From positions 1,194,110 through 1,258,109 of the forward strand of contig BLAL01000068.1 of the NCBI GenBank assembly GCA_015698045.1: a DNA stretch of 64,000 nucleotides, given 5' to 3'. A program made the translations under genes and the position numbers. Of the stretch, positions 1 to 12,368 are shown in pieces (position 1 is the stretch's first letter; each line of letters opens with the position of its first letter). The notes beneath the pieces are model-generated. The model saw only the letters and a program-made list of their open reading frames with translations, did no database searches and was not told where the DNA came from. Source of the stretch: Rhizophagus clarus (taxonomy: Eukaryota > Glomeromycota > Glomeromycetes > Glomerales > Glomeraceae).

Positions 1-214
1 CTTCGTAATTGGCAAACCGTTTTTAGGACTGTATTATTGCAAGGTATATATATATAAATTTCATTTGATCAATTTTTTACGTGTAATATTTATATTTTAA
101 TTTATAGAAGAAACAGAAGAAACAGAAGAAACGTCAAATCCTAATGTATCAGAACCTCAAATGCCTGTTGTTGTACGTATTCCCATGAAACCTGCCGGTG
201 CTGATAGTAAATAA
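1..214 (+). CDS. 3' end of an unidentified protein-coding gene (partial)
   Basis: The window opens inside an exon. Exon 1..43 ends in a GT donor, a 64-nt intron follows, and exon 108..214 ends with a TAA stop. The visible 49 residues finish with an acidic EET triple repeat and a Pro/Val-rich tail ending GADSK. The phase closes across the intron (14 codons plus one base, then two bases plus 35 codons). No domain can be recognised from this short tail, so no function is proposed; the bulk of the gene lies to the left of the window. Confidence 0.6.
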
Positions 215-464
215 AGTGATATTTTCAACCCAAATTTTTACGATGTTGAAGGATCCTTTACATCAATTAGCCATTAAGCAATTTCTAAATTTAAGATTGA
301 GATTCAAATTTCACAAGCGGCGGTGAGAAGCTTTATTATGGAATTTAAAAAGTTTAAGAAATATGCGCAAAAACGGAGTATAAGACGAGAAATTTAAGTC
401 ACAAGAAAAGGATTTGAAAAATAATACACAACTTAAAAAATAATAGTTTTATTTCAGGCTTTAA

Positions 465-1910
465 TTAACAATCAATTGACAAGGCATCAATTTTATGTTG
501 TAATAATTCTTTAAATACTTTAAAATGGTGATTAAGTGAATTATGAGCATGAATTTTATAACAAGAACCTAATCCACCTGACACTGTATTTGAATGACCA
601 TAAAATACTCGACCAATTCTTGAATGCACAAGTGCCATCGAACACCTAATAGAAGAAAATATTTATTAATTATAAAATTTTAAAATAAATTTACTTAAAA
701 CAAATGCAAATAACTTACATTATGCATGGTTCATGAGTAATAAATATGTCAAAACCTTTACATAGGTATGTGATTTTATTTTCATTATTATTATCATCTT
801 TTTGTTGATAAGAAAAACTTTCACTATTGAAATTTATTACTACATTATCAACCTTTTGATTTTGAATAATTTCAACTTTGTTTGATTTTTCCAAACAATT
901 TGATTTTTCCGAGGAAGCTACATTATTTATACAGTTAAGTATAGCATGACGGAGTGGATTTTTCGTTGAATTACGAGTATCAAAAGATTCTGATAATATA
1001 ACATTATTTTTTGGATCAATCATTATGCATCCAATCGGTATTTCTCCTTTTAATTTTGCTTGAATAGATAATTTAATAGCTTTTTCCATATATTGTTCTA
1101 CGTTTTCTATTTCTTTTAAGGTAAACTTTAATTTTCTATATTTTATTAAATTAAATCAGATTAATAATTTTTGATTTTATAATATTAATAATAAAAAAAA
1201 AAAAATTATTATAAATGCTGCGAAACATTTAAACCTTACCTTGTCGGATCTTCATAAAAATTTATTGGCCATAATTTTCTCCATTCATCAAATTGGGTAC
1301 GTGTAATAGCAGGATATTTACATACTTGTTGAATACGAGGTTTAAGTATTAAATCAAGATTATGATTTTTTATTAATGCTATTAATTCTGTAAAAGTAAT
1401 TGATTCAACTGAACATATTAACACTGTTAGTGTAAATCCTATTATCATTATTTAAAAAAAAAAAATTTTAAATTATTAATAAAAGTAAATAAATATTTTG
1501 TAAATAAAAAAATATATATAAATATATATATATATTTTTTTTTTTAAAAAAATATTTTTACCTTTATCATAAGAAGTTTTTTTAATTCTTTTAACATGGT
1601 CTAAAATTTCTTCACGTGGACAATATTTTTTTATGAATCTTCCAAAAAAAATTGTAAATTAATATACTTATTATATAATTTTTTTTTTTTTTTTTATGAA
1701 CTTTTGGGATAATTTACTTTATAATTGGTTCAGTTTCATTTGGTTTCACATCACTTACATAAACATCAACTGTAATTTTTAAGTATCAAAATTTAATATT
1801 ATATCAAACCATATATATATATATATATATTATTATTTTACTATACCTGTTTCTAGACTTCTACTTTCTTCATCTGATAATACATATTTAAATGGTAAAG
1901 TTTGATCCAT
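465..1910 (-). CDS. TAD3: tRNA-specific adenosine deaminase subunit TAD3 (ADAT3)
   Basis: Non-catalytic subunit of the Tad2/Tad3 deaminase that converts adenosine to inosine at wobble position 34 of tRNAs. Six exons join in frame: 1847..1910, 1718..1769, 1562..1638, 1240..1438, 719..1135 and 465..645, giving 329 residues. The N-terminal half carries the family-typical stretches DVYVSDV and EWRKLWPINF. The C-terminal cytidine-deaminase fold shows zinc ligands His194, Cys268 and Cys271 (motif HEPCIMC). The proton-shuttling Glu of HAE motifs is replaced by Ile (HAI, residues 194-196), as expected for the ADAT3 subunit, which usually has Val there. The SGGLGSC and LNHHFKV motifs near the C-terminus also fit. 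ATG at 1908-1910 is the first in frame and opens exon 1. A partner Tad2 gene is not in this window. Read as individual ORFs, this gene looks like three fragments. Confidence 0.92.
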
Positions 1911-2483
1911 AATGATTATTTATGACTAAAGTAAAAATAAGCACGGTTAAATTTTATTAATGAAAATACTTATAATTTTATGGATGATTTATAAATCTAA
2001 AAATTCTATACCTATCCAATTATCAATTATTTTGCTTTGTGATTCACATTTTAAAATAATTAAAACGTAATTTTAAAAGTAAATTATCATTTTGACTTAT
2101 ATACATGCAATTGTGGACCATTTCAGAACAATTTACTTATTATATCATGTAATTTATTCCTCACCTATTAGAAAACTTTATCAGATCAAATACGTAAGAA
2201 AGAGAAATAGACAGAAAGAAATTATTTTGCTGTCAATATGTAAAAATTTTTATCCACGTGACTTGTACAATGAAAAATTTTAATCACGTAATTTCTGTTA
2301 AAGGAATAATTTATACTAATAAAGGCAAATGCGCAGCATTGAACTACATGTTATTAAAATATTCAAAATATCGTATTTATTAAGATGTTTACTTTCTAAA
2401 ATAAACGAGGGTTAAAGTAACTAATACTGCTAGAAAGAATCGAGTTACAGTATCTACCGAAAAAATTACCTTCAGATCACCTT
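1911..2483. other. Intergenic, TAD3 upstream and RPB4 downstream
   Basis: AT-rich spacer between the TAD3 start and the RPB4 stop, holding the TAD3 promoter and RPB4 3' UTR. The plus-strand frame at 2092-2283 has no family signature and is probably chance. No RNA gene or repeat was seen. Confidence 0.5.
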
Positions 2484-3309
2484 TTAACTTTGATATTTTT
2501 TCAATGCTGAAATATCATCAAGCATAGCACGAATTTCCTCATCACTTCTTTTGGCTAAGCTGTTAATTTATAAAAGCTACATATAAATGTCATGGTTGTA
2601 TAAATATTACCTTTGAACCAACTTTATATTACCTTGGTATTAGTGATTTTGCCTCATCTATTTCTTCACAAACTAGATTTGCCAACTGTGCTAATTCATA
2701 CTTATGTAGCTTATGTCTCATTAAAGTTCTATAGTTCGAACAATAATTACGTAAGTAATTGGTATAAATACTTTAAAAAAAATGGATCAAAATCCTTTAC
2801 CTGCAATTAAATTCAACATTAATAATGTGAAAATTTATTTAGTATTTCTAAAACTTTTAAAAGACTGAGAAGAAATAAAAAATAGTTAATAAAATTGGTA
2901 CTTTATTTACTTACTTTCGAAGTTCACGAACTGATTCATCATTATGAAATCTTGTAAACGTATTTACTAATTCCTCAGTTTTTTTGTATACGCTGATAAT
3001 TTAATTAAAGAAAGTTGTATATTATAAATATAAATATAATCAAACATAAATCAGTTAAATTTATAAACTGACTTATTATTCTTCTGAGAATCTGGTATTT
3101 TTTCTAACAAAAGTGCTACTTCAGAAATAAACAAAAACTCTTCATCCTCAAAATCTGTCGAATAATTAAAATATATAATTTTAAACAGTAAAATTTTAAC
3201 GTACACAAGAACTTAGATCTAACAAACCTTCTCCAAACTTCAACTTTGCTGCATCTTCCTCTTCTTGAGGAGCTTTACGCGAACGATGAATAATTGGAGC
3301 ATGAGCCAT
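2484..3309 (-). CDS. RPB4: DNA-directed RNA polymerase II subunit RPB4
   Basis: Rpb4 forms the Rpb4/Rpb7 stalk of RNA polymerase II, acting in initiation and mRNA export and decay. Five small exons join in frame: 3228..3309, 3073..3154, 2915..2992, 2633..2728 and 2484..2559, for 137 residues. The length matches the short animal/fungal form rather than the baker's yeast protein, which has a long insert. Diagnostic segments are AAKLKFGE near the N-terminus, a middle helix around FLFISEVALLLEK, and the HRDC-like C-terminal block with YELAQLANLVCEEIDEAKS followed by SDEEIRAMLDDI. All introns are GT-AG and 66-186 nt. The gene is divergent from TRM7 with only 97 bp between start codons. Confidence 0.93.
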
Positions 3310-3406
3310 ACTGAAAAGTTAAGATTTTTTGACTATTATTAATGATCGACATGGTAATTCAACTATATAAATTCGCCCAATGATAATTTTGTCTGAATCT
3401 TTTCTC
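3310..3406. promoter_or_regulatory. Shared bidirectional promoter RPB4/TRM7
   Basis: Only 97 bp separate the start codons of two divergent housekeeping genes, so both promoters and 5' UTRs must fit here or overlap. A TATATAA-like stretch lies near 3364. Function is inferred from position only. Confidence 0.5.
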
Positions 3407-4871
3407 ATGGGAAAATCATCAAAAGATAAACGTGATATTTATTATAGATTAGCTAAGGAGCAAGGTTGGAGAGCCAGAAGCGCATTCAAATTACTCCAAG
3501 TTGATGAAGAATTTAACATTTTTAAAGGTAGCTAGCAACTTAATTTAAATTTAAAAGCGTAAGAAAGAAACAATAAGAGAAAAGTAAAATTTAAAAAAAT
3601 TTTATAAATAGGAATTCAACGGGCAGTTGATTTGTGTGCTGCTCCTGGTAGTTGGTCTCAAGTATTAACAAAGAAATTGAAGTATATTATTAAAATTGGT
3701 TGTTTAATCATATTATCTATTATTTTGATCAATGGAAAAATTACAATTATTGTGATTTATAGTGAAAATCGTCCTAAAGATGCACCATCTCCAAAAATTG
3801 TTGCTGTAGACTTGCAAGCAATGGTAAATCTTTACAAATTAATTATTATGATATAAACCATGATGATATGACATAAACCTTCTTGTTAAGGCACCTCTTG
3901 AAGGAGTTATACAAATTCAGGGTGATATTACAAAACTATCAACAGCAGAACAAATTATTTCATATTTTGATGGGGAATTAGCAGATCTTATAGTGTGTGA
4001 TGGTGCACCAGATGGTAAAATTTCTTTAATTTTAACGTTTTCATGTTATGAATAATTTCTAAATATTAATTCGTATGTAAATAATATAGTAACTGGATTA
4101 CATGATATGGATGAATATATTCAAGCACAGTTATTATTATCGGCATTGAATATTACGACAAATATTTTACATCCTGGTGGAACTTTTATAGCAAAAATAT
4201 TTCGTGGTAAAGATATTACTTTATTGTATTCCCAACTTAAAATTTTTTTTCCAATTGTTACTTGTAGTAAACCTAGAAGTTCAAGAAATTCAAGTATAGG
4301 TATCATATTTTTTTCACTTTTTAAGTTCATTATCTGGAATTTGGCTATTAAGATATAAATTAATTCATTTCTAGAAGCTTTTGTCGTGTGTCAAAATTAC
4401 ACGCCCCCAAAGGATTATATTCCAACAATGATTAATCCTTTACTCGATTTACCCTATGGTTTTATGTTTATTTATATTATTCGATATAATCATCAATCAT
4501 ATCATTATTAACATGTTTTAATATTATAGGAGAACAAAATGAACTTTTGGGTCCAAATCGTGTGATAGTTCCATTTATCGCTTGTGGTGATTTAAGGTAA
4601 CATAAATTTTCATTCATAAGAATTTATGATTCAGCAGACTCACCAAATTTTTTCAATTAGTGGATTCGACTCAGACATGACTTATCCGCTTGAGGCATGT
4701 ATAAATTAATAAATAAGTTCAAATTTTTATTAAATAAAACTAAAATTAAATATAAATATATTTTCTATTATAAAGAAAAAGAGTTTAGACCCATTACAAC
4801 CTCCAATAAGTGCACCTTATCGTACTGCAATTACGTTAAAACAACAAAATTTCTATAATAAAGTACCATAA
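3407..4871 (+). CDS. TRM7: tRNA 2'-O-methyltransferase TRM7 (FTSJ1 family)
   Basis: SAM-dependent methyltransferase that modifies the ribose of positions 32 and 34 in tRNA anticodon loops. Eight exons (3407..3527, 3612..3681, 3763..3823, 3891..4014, 4090..4299, 4375..4458, 4530..4596, 4661..4694) plus a last exon 4776..4871 join to 288 residues. The RrmJ/FtsJ catalytic tetrad is intact: Lys28 (in RSAFK), Asp121 (in CDGAPD), Lys161 (in GGTFIAK) and Glu196. The SAM-binding loop is [10 protein letters not shown]. The N-terminal [20 protein letters not shown] and the C-terminal SAPYRTA are typical of Trm7 rather than mitochondrial or nucleolar FtsJ paralogues. The last intron, 4695..4775, begins GC rather than GT; phase 0 is kept on both sides. 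The gene is convergent with SEC6 and the two stops are about 70 bp apart. Confidence 0.93.
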
Positions 4872-4939
4872 TAGAAATATAGTGAAAAATAACAAATACT
4901 GCTAAGAATCTTAGCTCCATAAAAGAATTTCAGTACTAA

Positions 4940-7297
4940 TTAAAAGCTAAGTTTACTTAAAATTGTAGGAGCTCCAGTATATTCTCCTGTATCTTTAACT
5001 TTTGCTTTAATGTTTTCCATTATTTCTTTAATTTGAGATTTGTCCAAATCATCCCTTCTAGACAATATATCTTCAATAAGTCCAATCGGTACATCTCCAA
5101 ACATTTTTTTAAGATTATAATAATCCAAAAATATTGATTTACGTGGACTTTCTACTAGAGCATGAATTCTTGCTACTAGATCAAAAGAATTATTCAACTC
5201 CTTTGATGGAATTTGTTGAAAAAATGCACGTGCCGTCGTTCTATCATTCACCATACGTGTTATACATTCTGGTTTCTTAAATTTAGCTCCTTTATTACGC
5301 ATTGCTTCAATATATGCTATAACGAAACGTTCCAAAGTATTAGTCATAATTTTATCTCTCAAATATTCATTTAAGTGGGTACAAAAGTCAAAAGTATAAT
5401 CTTTTATGGTCTCAATAATTAACAGCATTGGATTTTCTTGATACCAATCTGATGTATAAAATTGACCGAACGGCTTCTTAAGATCATTGAAAACAATATC
5501 CAACAATGTATCTTTTGCCGCTCTTGCAACTGATAAAAACCCTTTCATTGCTTCTTCAAGGTCATTGTTAATTTGATTTCTATATTTCTCAGATAATAAA
5601 GGTCCCAATCGATTCAGAACTTCATCTGTAAAATCCGCACATCGAATTTGATCATTTGCCAAAGCAATAACATAATCAACAAATCCTGGTGGTACTTCGT
5701 CAGGCTTTTCAATTTGTTTCTTCAATTCAGATTTTAACAGATTCATCCAAGTTTGCTGCGTTTCCAACATGACTTCGCAACATTCTTTAACAACGTCTGC
5801 TAAAATTTTCCCTTGTCCCGATTCAGCAGCAACATCAATTTGTTGATTGACAATCTTAAACATATATACTGATCCAGAAAGATAATACAGATCACCAGCC
5901 TCTTCTGGCGCTTTGCTTCTTTCTGTAAAATCTTTAGTTTCCCCATCCATCAAATTCATCATCCATTTATCAACTAAATCACGAACTAACTTAAGATAGT
6001 CATTAATCAAGTCTTGCTCTCGTCCATCAAGCAAAGGAGGTTCAAGAATATCTTCCGAAATACGAATTTCTTTATTCATTCTTTTATAATATGTCCGAAT
6101 CCATCGAATCAGTCTTAATATCGTTCCTGCATCTGGATCATTCTTTACAATCCTATCAAGTATATTGTAAACATGGTGATGATACGCTAAAACAAAAACA
6201 GAAAAAATATTATATTTTTTAGGGAATCGTGGCACGATCTCTTGAGATACTAGCGCTAAATCATCAAATATGAAATCTAATTGATTCAATAATTCTACTG
6301 GAGCATTCCTATTTTTATCATAAAATTCTTCAAATAATTCTGAAATGGAATCGTGAAGTTTATCCTGAAATTGACTACGAAAGGACCTGATCACACGAGG
6401 ACTTGTTTGAACAGACTTGAATTTTGTTGCAAGATTTTGATGGCTATGTCTAGCATGCTCAGCTGTTGTTGCTCTTTCATCAGCTATTTCTTCAGCTTCA
6501 ATCACTTTAACGATCCGGACGATCACAGAACCCCGGCCATTCTTAATTAAATTCATAATATTCTTTGATAATGTCCAAAAGTAATTCTCAAAATCTTCTG
6601 TTACTTCATCCAATCTTTTAAAATATTTTTTTAATGTAAGAACCACATCATCTTGTGATGAAATATTTGCTTGATACATTGTAATATCTCGAAATTCCTG
6701 TAAACGGAAAAGTTGATAATGGATAAATAATAAGTTTTTTGCGGGACCAAGAATATTCTGTTTTTCATTCTCTAACATATTTTGAATTTGATCAACTGTC
6801 AAATACATTTCTTTCAATCGTTGAACGGTATCTCGAGTCGCGACAAAATTACGGTGAATTTGAGAAATCTGATCAAAAATTTTAAAAAAAATTGTTAATT
6901 TTTTTTTTTTTTTTTTAAAGAAAAAAAGTTATTATATAAATATAAGATACCCCGAGTTATTTTATCTTTTCACCTTATTGATCCTTGGAAAGTGTTGGAT
7001 CATATTTTGTGCTTCCGAACATAAACGATCTATGGATTGCATGTTATCTTTGATTAAAGCCATTTGTTTTCTGGAAGAAGTCAACGTGTCTATTCCATCT
7101 TGTGTAGTGTCTAACTGTGCTTTTACGCCGGTTTTAAGCTGAGCGTCAATTGTTGCTTTTTCTATCACCAATCTCTTACGTAAAAGGCTTGTTTTGACTA
7201 AATCGTCTGGAGACCTCAAAAGTTCTGCCACCCGTGCAATAGCTGCATCTACAGCGTCACTCGAAGACTCCATCGACTTAGAAACCTTGCCGCTCAT
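4940..7297 (-). CDS. SEC6: Exocyst complex subunit SEC6 (EXOC3)
   Basis: Core subunit of the octameric exocyst, which tethers secretory vesicles to the plasma membrane at growing hyphal tips. Two exons, 6974..7297 and 4940..6868, give 750 residues, the usual Sec6 length. The first exon carries the coiled-coil N-terminus with AQLKTGVKAQLDTTQ and EAQNMIQHFPRINK. The second starts with HRNFVATRDTVQRLKEMY, then runs through the helical CorEx and CAT domains with a conserved DWYQENPMLLIIETIKDY region in the C-terminal third. One short intron (6869..6973) separates them, with a poly-T tract. ATG at 7295-7297 is the first in the exon. No disruption seen. Confidence 0.93.
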
Positions 7298-7494
7298 TTT
7301 ATCTAGTGTCTTTCGAAGATTATAATTAATCGGTTTTCCCGCAGTTATACATAACTGATAATTGATATGTAGATCAAAGACTGTCCCACATTACCTAATT
7401 TTGTGTATCTTATAGTATTTCAGCTTTCACTAGGCACGATTGTTTTTTTCTCATTTTTTTTTGTTCCTTTTTTTTTTTTTTTGATTAAATAATA
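7298..7494. promoter_or_regulatory. Divergent promoter region SEC6/calcineurin A
   Basis: Spacer of 197 bp between divergent start codons. It includes a pyrimidine-rich tract just before the calcineurin ATG (about 7441-7482), typical of fungal 5' UTRs. No specific factor site was identified. Confidence 0.45.
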
Positions 7495-10256
7495 ATGTCG
7501 GAAACAAATAATGAAGCTCCTTCTCTCCCTAAGGACATCGACACTTATCTCAGGAAATTAGAAGAGAATAAAGTGCCTGTTCCTGACATTGATTTTACAG
7601 TTCATGAAATGGATGATGGTAGCAAGGTTTCAACCTTGGATCGGTTTTGTAAAGGTTCGTGTATAGTTTTTATAATTTAATTAATAAGAGGTTTAAAAGT
7701 TCAATCAATAACAAGATCCTCGTAGAGACGATTAATTGAGGGGCTTAACACGCGAGACGTTTTCTTGCCTTATAACTGTGAAGTGACGCTTGATATTACA
7801 CCTCTTTCAGAACTTCATGAACTAAACACGTTTAGATTTAATAAGTTTAGAAATTCTCATCAATATAATATCTTTGTTTATAAAATCAGACGTTCAGGCA
7901 CCCGCTGTTCATATACCTACACCTGATGATTTCTTTTCAAAGGAGGACCCAGAAAAACCAGATATCGCGTTTTTAAAGAATCATTTCATTCGTGAGGGAA
8001 GAATTTCAGAAGAACATGCTTTATACATTATTACTAAGGGTACTGAAATATTAAAACAAGAACCAAATCTATTGGAAGTTGATGCTCCTATAACAGGTAT
8101 TTTTTGTTAATATATAAAGACAAACAAACATTAAGTATATTGATCTTTATTTATTATTTAAAAGTATGTGGTGATATCCACGGACAGTATTATGATTTAA
8201 TGAAATTGTTTGAAGTGGGCGGTAATCCTGCAGAAACTCGCTACCTCTTTCTCGGTGATTATGTTGACAGGGGCTATTTCTCCATTGAAGTATGTTCCTT
8301 TGTATTATACATTTTATATCATGAGTCATTTTTATTTATTCATTTTCAATTTTCTTTCATGTAGTGTGTTCTTTATTTGTGGTCTTTAAAAATATGGTAC
8401 CCTAATACATTATTTTTATTACGTGGTAATCACGAATGTCGTCATCTTACGGACTATTTCACGTTTAAGTTGGAATGTAAGTTTCAGTTTTTTTATTTTA
8501 TATTAACGAACGCGTTAAAGTCTAACTAATATATCTTCAATAGGCAAGCATAAATATTCTGAAAAAGTATATGATGCTTGTATGGACTCTTTCTGCGCAC
8601 TTCCACTTGCCGCAATAATGAATAAACAATTCTTATGCATTCATGGTGGTTTGTCACCTGAATTGAATACTTTGGACGATTTGCGTAATGTATGTAAATG
8701 TTTTCATTTTTTTGAAGATATCTTTTGTCTAATATTTTTTGTTCAAAAGATTAATCGATTCAGAGAACCTCCAACGCATGGTTTAATGTGTGATTTATTA
8801 TGGGCTGATCCTTTAGAAGAATTTGGGCAGGAAAAGACAAATGAATGTTTTGTACATAACCACGTTCGAGGATGTTCGTATTTTTTCAGGTAAACTGAAT
8901 GTTATGTCTGTTTCGTTAAATTTCAACTTTATTAGGATTGTAATAATTTCTTCAAATATAGTTATCACGCGGCCTGTAACTTTTTGGAAAAAAATGGATT
9001 ATTATCTATTATTCGTGCACATGAAGCTCAAGATGCTGGGTAAGTGTTATTCGATCAATATAGAATAATAAAAACCATAACTCAGCTATATAATTTACGG
9101 CATTAATAGTTATCGAATGTATCGAAAGACAAAAACAACCGGCTTTCCTTCAGTAATGACAATCTTTTCTGCTCCTAATTATTTGGACGTATATAACAAC
9201 AAAGGTCGGTTTAAGTAAATTTCTTACTCCTTACGATTAAATTTAAACTTATTAAATGTTTATTTAGCTGCCGTATTGAAGTACGAAAATAATGTCATGA
9301 ACATTCGTCAGTTCAATTGTACACCTCATCCTTACTGGTTACCCAATTTTATGGACGTATTTACTTGGTCTCTCCCTTTTGTTGGCGAAAAAAGTATGTA
9401 TATGTCATATATTGCATAACGTATTTAGGAGATAATTTTATCGTATAACAACTTTTCTCTTATATCTTTTCACTTAGTTACGGATATGCTTCTTGTAATC
9501 TTAAATATTTGTAGCAAGGAAGAATTAGAGGATGATGAACTTTTATCATCGGGAACTAAATCACCAGGTACACTAGGAAGAATTGAATTATTAAATAGAT
9601 GTATAATTAATAATTAATAATTTGTATATGGCACTAATACAAAGAAAAGTATTTTTACATAATATGATATTATAAGTAATTTATATAATTTGTTTTTCAG
9701 AAACACCAACGGATGGTTCGGAAAGGCGTCAAGTAATCAAAAATAAGATTTTGGCGATTGGTAAAATGGCTAGAGTATTCTCCGTCCTTAGGTACTTTAT
9801 TATGAAATTAATTTTTTTAGCTTGAATATTTTTGATCAGTTGTTCAAATTTAACAGGGAAGAGTCAGAACGTGTTATGGAGTTAAAGAATGTAACGGGTA
9901 CTGGTAAATTACCATACGGCACTCTGGCTTTGGGTGCTGAAGGAATCAAAAAAGGTATTATTAACAATTAAATGAAATTATGAATGTTTATATAAAAAAA
10001 TTCATTTTAGACTTTGCTTCATATAACAGCCATCACTTCATTCGAAGAAGCGCGTCGATCAGATATTGAAAATGAACGAATGCCACCAACTCGACAAGAA
10101 GCCGACGCAGTAGAACATGCAAAAACCAAAAAGGCAATTGATGCCGCTATTGAAGAAGCAAATCAAGATCAAGGATTGGCAGAAGTTGCAGAGGTCTTTG
10201 TTAAAGAAGATGAAAAAAGAAGAAGTTTAAAAGAAGCTGCAGTTATTGCTAGCTAG
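7495..10256 (+). CDS. CNA1: Calcineurin A, Ca2+/calmodulin-dependent Ser/Thr phosphatase catalytic subunit (PP2B)
   Basis: Catalytic subunit of calcineurin, which dephosphorylates Crz1-type factors in Ca2+ signalling. Thirteen exons (7495..7654, 7890..8096, 8165..8289, 8365..8476, 8544..8689, 8750..8889, 8962..9039, 9110..9204, 9268..9393, 9478..9567, 9701..9791, 9857..9954, 10030..10256) sum to 1,695 nt, 564 residues, in frame throughout. Metal and catalytic motifs are GDIHGQ (Asp126, His128), GDYVDRG (Asp154) and LLRGNHE (Asn186, His187). The CnB-binding helix follows in exon 9 ([16 protein letters not shown]), a calmodulin-binding segment near residues 435-460 ([20 protein letters not shown]), and the autoinhibitory ITSFEEAR...NERMPP from residue 491. 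The C-terminus extends about 50 residues past the autoinhibitory segment as a Glu/Ala/Lys-rich tail. The first intron is the longest (235 nt), the rest about 60-135 nt. The symbol is by family; orthologue naming varies among fungi. Confidence 0.96.
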
Positions 10257-10819
10257 TGCTTGAATTACTAATAAATTATTTTGTATATTGATACGTTTAT
10301 TTATGTAACTTATTTAATAGAAGCATTCTTCACTATATAACACAAAAAGGGAAAAAAAAAAATTAACTTAAAGTAGATTAGTTTTGAACAAGATTCACAA
10401 GATATTTTACATTTATATATACATATATATTATTACTACTATTTAAATATTTTAGTTATTTTATATTTAGGATTATTTTCATATCCAAAATGTAACTTCA
10501 AATTTTTTTGTTCAGTTTTATTACATATTTTTTATTATATAAATATCTAAAATGTAAAGAGGTAAATTTTTAGGGACCATTGATGATTGTTCTTTACGTC
10601 ATTTTTTTCATTTATTAACTTTTTTGGTTTAAATTAAGTAAAGCGCCCGCATGCACCAAAGATCTACAAGGGGGGAATTGTTGCGTTTAAATGTAACGAG
10701 CACAGAATACGCATGATCCGATGAGTTTATTATAAATAGTTTTCAAACCAGTTAAGTTTCCATTGCTTAAACCCCTTTGCCTTTTAGTACCAAATTTCTC
10801 AGTATACCTTTTTTTCATA
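10257..10819. other. Intergenic, calcineurin 3' UTR and VAM7 promoter
   Basis: AT-rich spacer of about 560 bp with a short TATATA run near 10416-10428. It ends in a less AT-rich stretch (10640-10710) just before the TATA-like box of the next gene. No RNA gene or repeat was seen. Confidence 0.5.
10731..10739 (+). promoter_or_regulatory. TATA-like box upstream of VAM7-like gene
   Basis: TATAAATAG lies 81-89 bp upstream of the chosen ATG at 10820, a plausible core promoter distance for a fungal gene with a short 5' UTR. Confidence 0.45.
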
Positions 10820-11959
10820 ATGAGTGAAAATATTCAAAATGTATATATTCGAGATATTGAAACAAGGTTAAAACCAAAACCACATATAGTTTATAGAGTA
10901 GAAGTAAATGCAGCAGTTAGAACCTGGTCAGTTTGGAAACGGTATAGTGAATTTGATGAATTAAATGATAAACTTATAAGGCTTTTTCCCAGTAATCCAC
11001 CACCATTCGAAATGCCAACTAAACATTATTTTCAGTCCACTCTTGGAAATCCAGTTTTAGTAGAAGAAAGACGTAGAGGGTTAGAAGATTATTTGAGAGG
11101 TATACTCTTCCATAAAGATGATCGTTGGAGAGAAACTGATGAATGGAAAGAATTCTTGGCCATACCCACAGGTCGACCGCTTGACGCAGCATCAATGTAT
11201 ACTTCAGAAAGTTGGCTTGACGAATATAACGAAGTGCAAGCTAAGGCCAAAGAAATTAGGTCGCTTTTAAATAAACGGGAAACTCATATTGCACATAATG
11301 AAGTACAATTGTCACATAATTATAATTTGCAAGCAAAGAAAAATTTGACATTACTTGGAACGCGTGTGACACAACTTGAAACAGGTCTTAAAGGACTTGC
11401 AGAAGGAAGTGGAAAAGATGGAAAAATTATGTCAGAGGGGGAATTGAGACGACGACATGATATGTTGACAGAACTTAAAGAAGAAAAAGACACTTTGACA
11501 AAACTTGTATTGGCAACAAGAACTGATATTAGTAAAGCTGCCACGCCAGCAAGTTCAATGGATCGAGCGGCTCTATTCAAACAACCTGTCAGACCATCAA
11601 TGAATAAAGGAATTGTTGGAAACGGTAATAATAATGGAATTCCTTCTAAAGTAACTTCAGCGACACCATCATCGAGAAGAGTATTTGGTAATAGCCGAGT
11701 CACTATGCCAGCAGAAACTGAACAAACTCGTGGATTGGATAATGAAGGATTAATTAAATTACAAAAACAAACTATGGAAGATCAGGACCAACATGTCGAA
11801 CAGTTTAGTGCTATATTAAGTAGGCATAAACATATTGGTTTGGCTATTGGACAAGAATTAGATTATCAAAATCAATTGTTGAATGAATTGGATGGAGATC
11901 TGGATAGAACTTCTGATAAATTAAGACTCACCACAAGAAAGATGAATTCAATTAAATAA
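10820..11959 (+). CDS. VAM7: PX-domain Qc-SNARE, VAM7-like
   Basis: Vacuolar fusion SNARE: Vam7 binds PI3P through a PX domain and supplies the Qc helix in homotypic vacuole fusion with HOPS. The intronless frame from 10820 encodes 379 residues. Residues about 5-118 form the PX domain, with WKRYSEFDEL around the PI3P-binding Arg and the following PPF loop. A coiled middle section follows, then a Ser/Pro/Asn-rich linker and a C-terminal SNARE helix around residues 320-375. The Q-layer context GQELDYQNQLLNELD is characteristic. No transmembrane anchor follows, as in Vam7. The frame can be extended upstream to 10763, but MSENIQ at 10820 is where PX homology-like sequence begins and sits right after the TATA-like element, so it is preferred. 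Confidence 0.88.
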   Translation: MSENIQNVYIRDIETRLKPKPHIVYRVEVNAAVRTWSVWKRYSEFDELNDKLIRLFPSNPPPFEMPTKHYFQSTLGNPVLVEERRRGLEDYLRGILFHKDDRWRETDEWKEFLAIPTGRPLDAASMYTSESWLDEYNEVQAKAKEIRSLLNKRETHIAHNEVQLSHNYNLQAKKNLTLLGTRVTQLETGLKGLAEGSGKDGKIMSEGELRRRHDMLTELKEEKDTLTKLVLATRTDISKAATPASSMDRAALFKQPVRPSMNKGIVGNGNNNGIPSKVTSATPSSRRVFGNSRVTMPAETEQTRGLDNEGLIKLQKQTMEDQDQHVEQFSAILSRHKHIGLAIGQELDYQNQLLNELDGDLDRTSDKLRLTTRKMNSIK

Positions 11960-12368
11960 ATTTTTACTTATAAAAAAGAGATTTGAAATAGAAATCTTTT
12001 TTTTTTTACTTATTTTCAATTAAATTATTTATAGATTTTAAACCATTTTTTGTAAAAACTTACATCCTCATCATTTTTTTATCTGCTTGTTAGAATTCTA
12101 TGTCTTAGAGTAGATTTGATGAAATAAAAATTATTTGAAATAATTTTATTTTTATTACATAAAACCATATATATCCGGGTTCTTTCATGTATAACTACTA
12201 ATTTACCTGCACATTTATCAATCATCAATCAGTTTATTCATATGATTATACGCCATTGTTTTATTTGTGTAACAAAAAATCTAGAGCATATCGGACCTTT
12301 CGGATATCTCCTATTTGTTAGCATATATATACATTTTTTTTCCGAGAATCTCATCTTATTATCTAAAT
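11960..12368. other. Intergenic, VAM7 3' UTR and F-box gene promoter
   Basis: AT-rich spacer with a TATATATA-like run near 12323. No coding or RNA feature was recognised. Confidence 0.5.

Noticed and set aside
2092-2810. Plus-strand ORFs over the RPB4 region
   Set aside because: They run antisense to, or between, well-supported RPB4 exons and show no domain.
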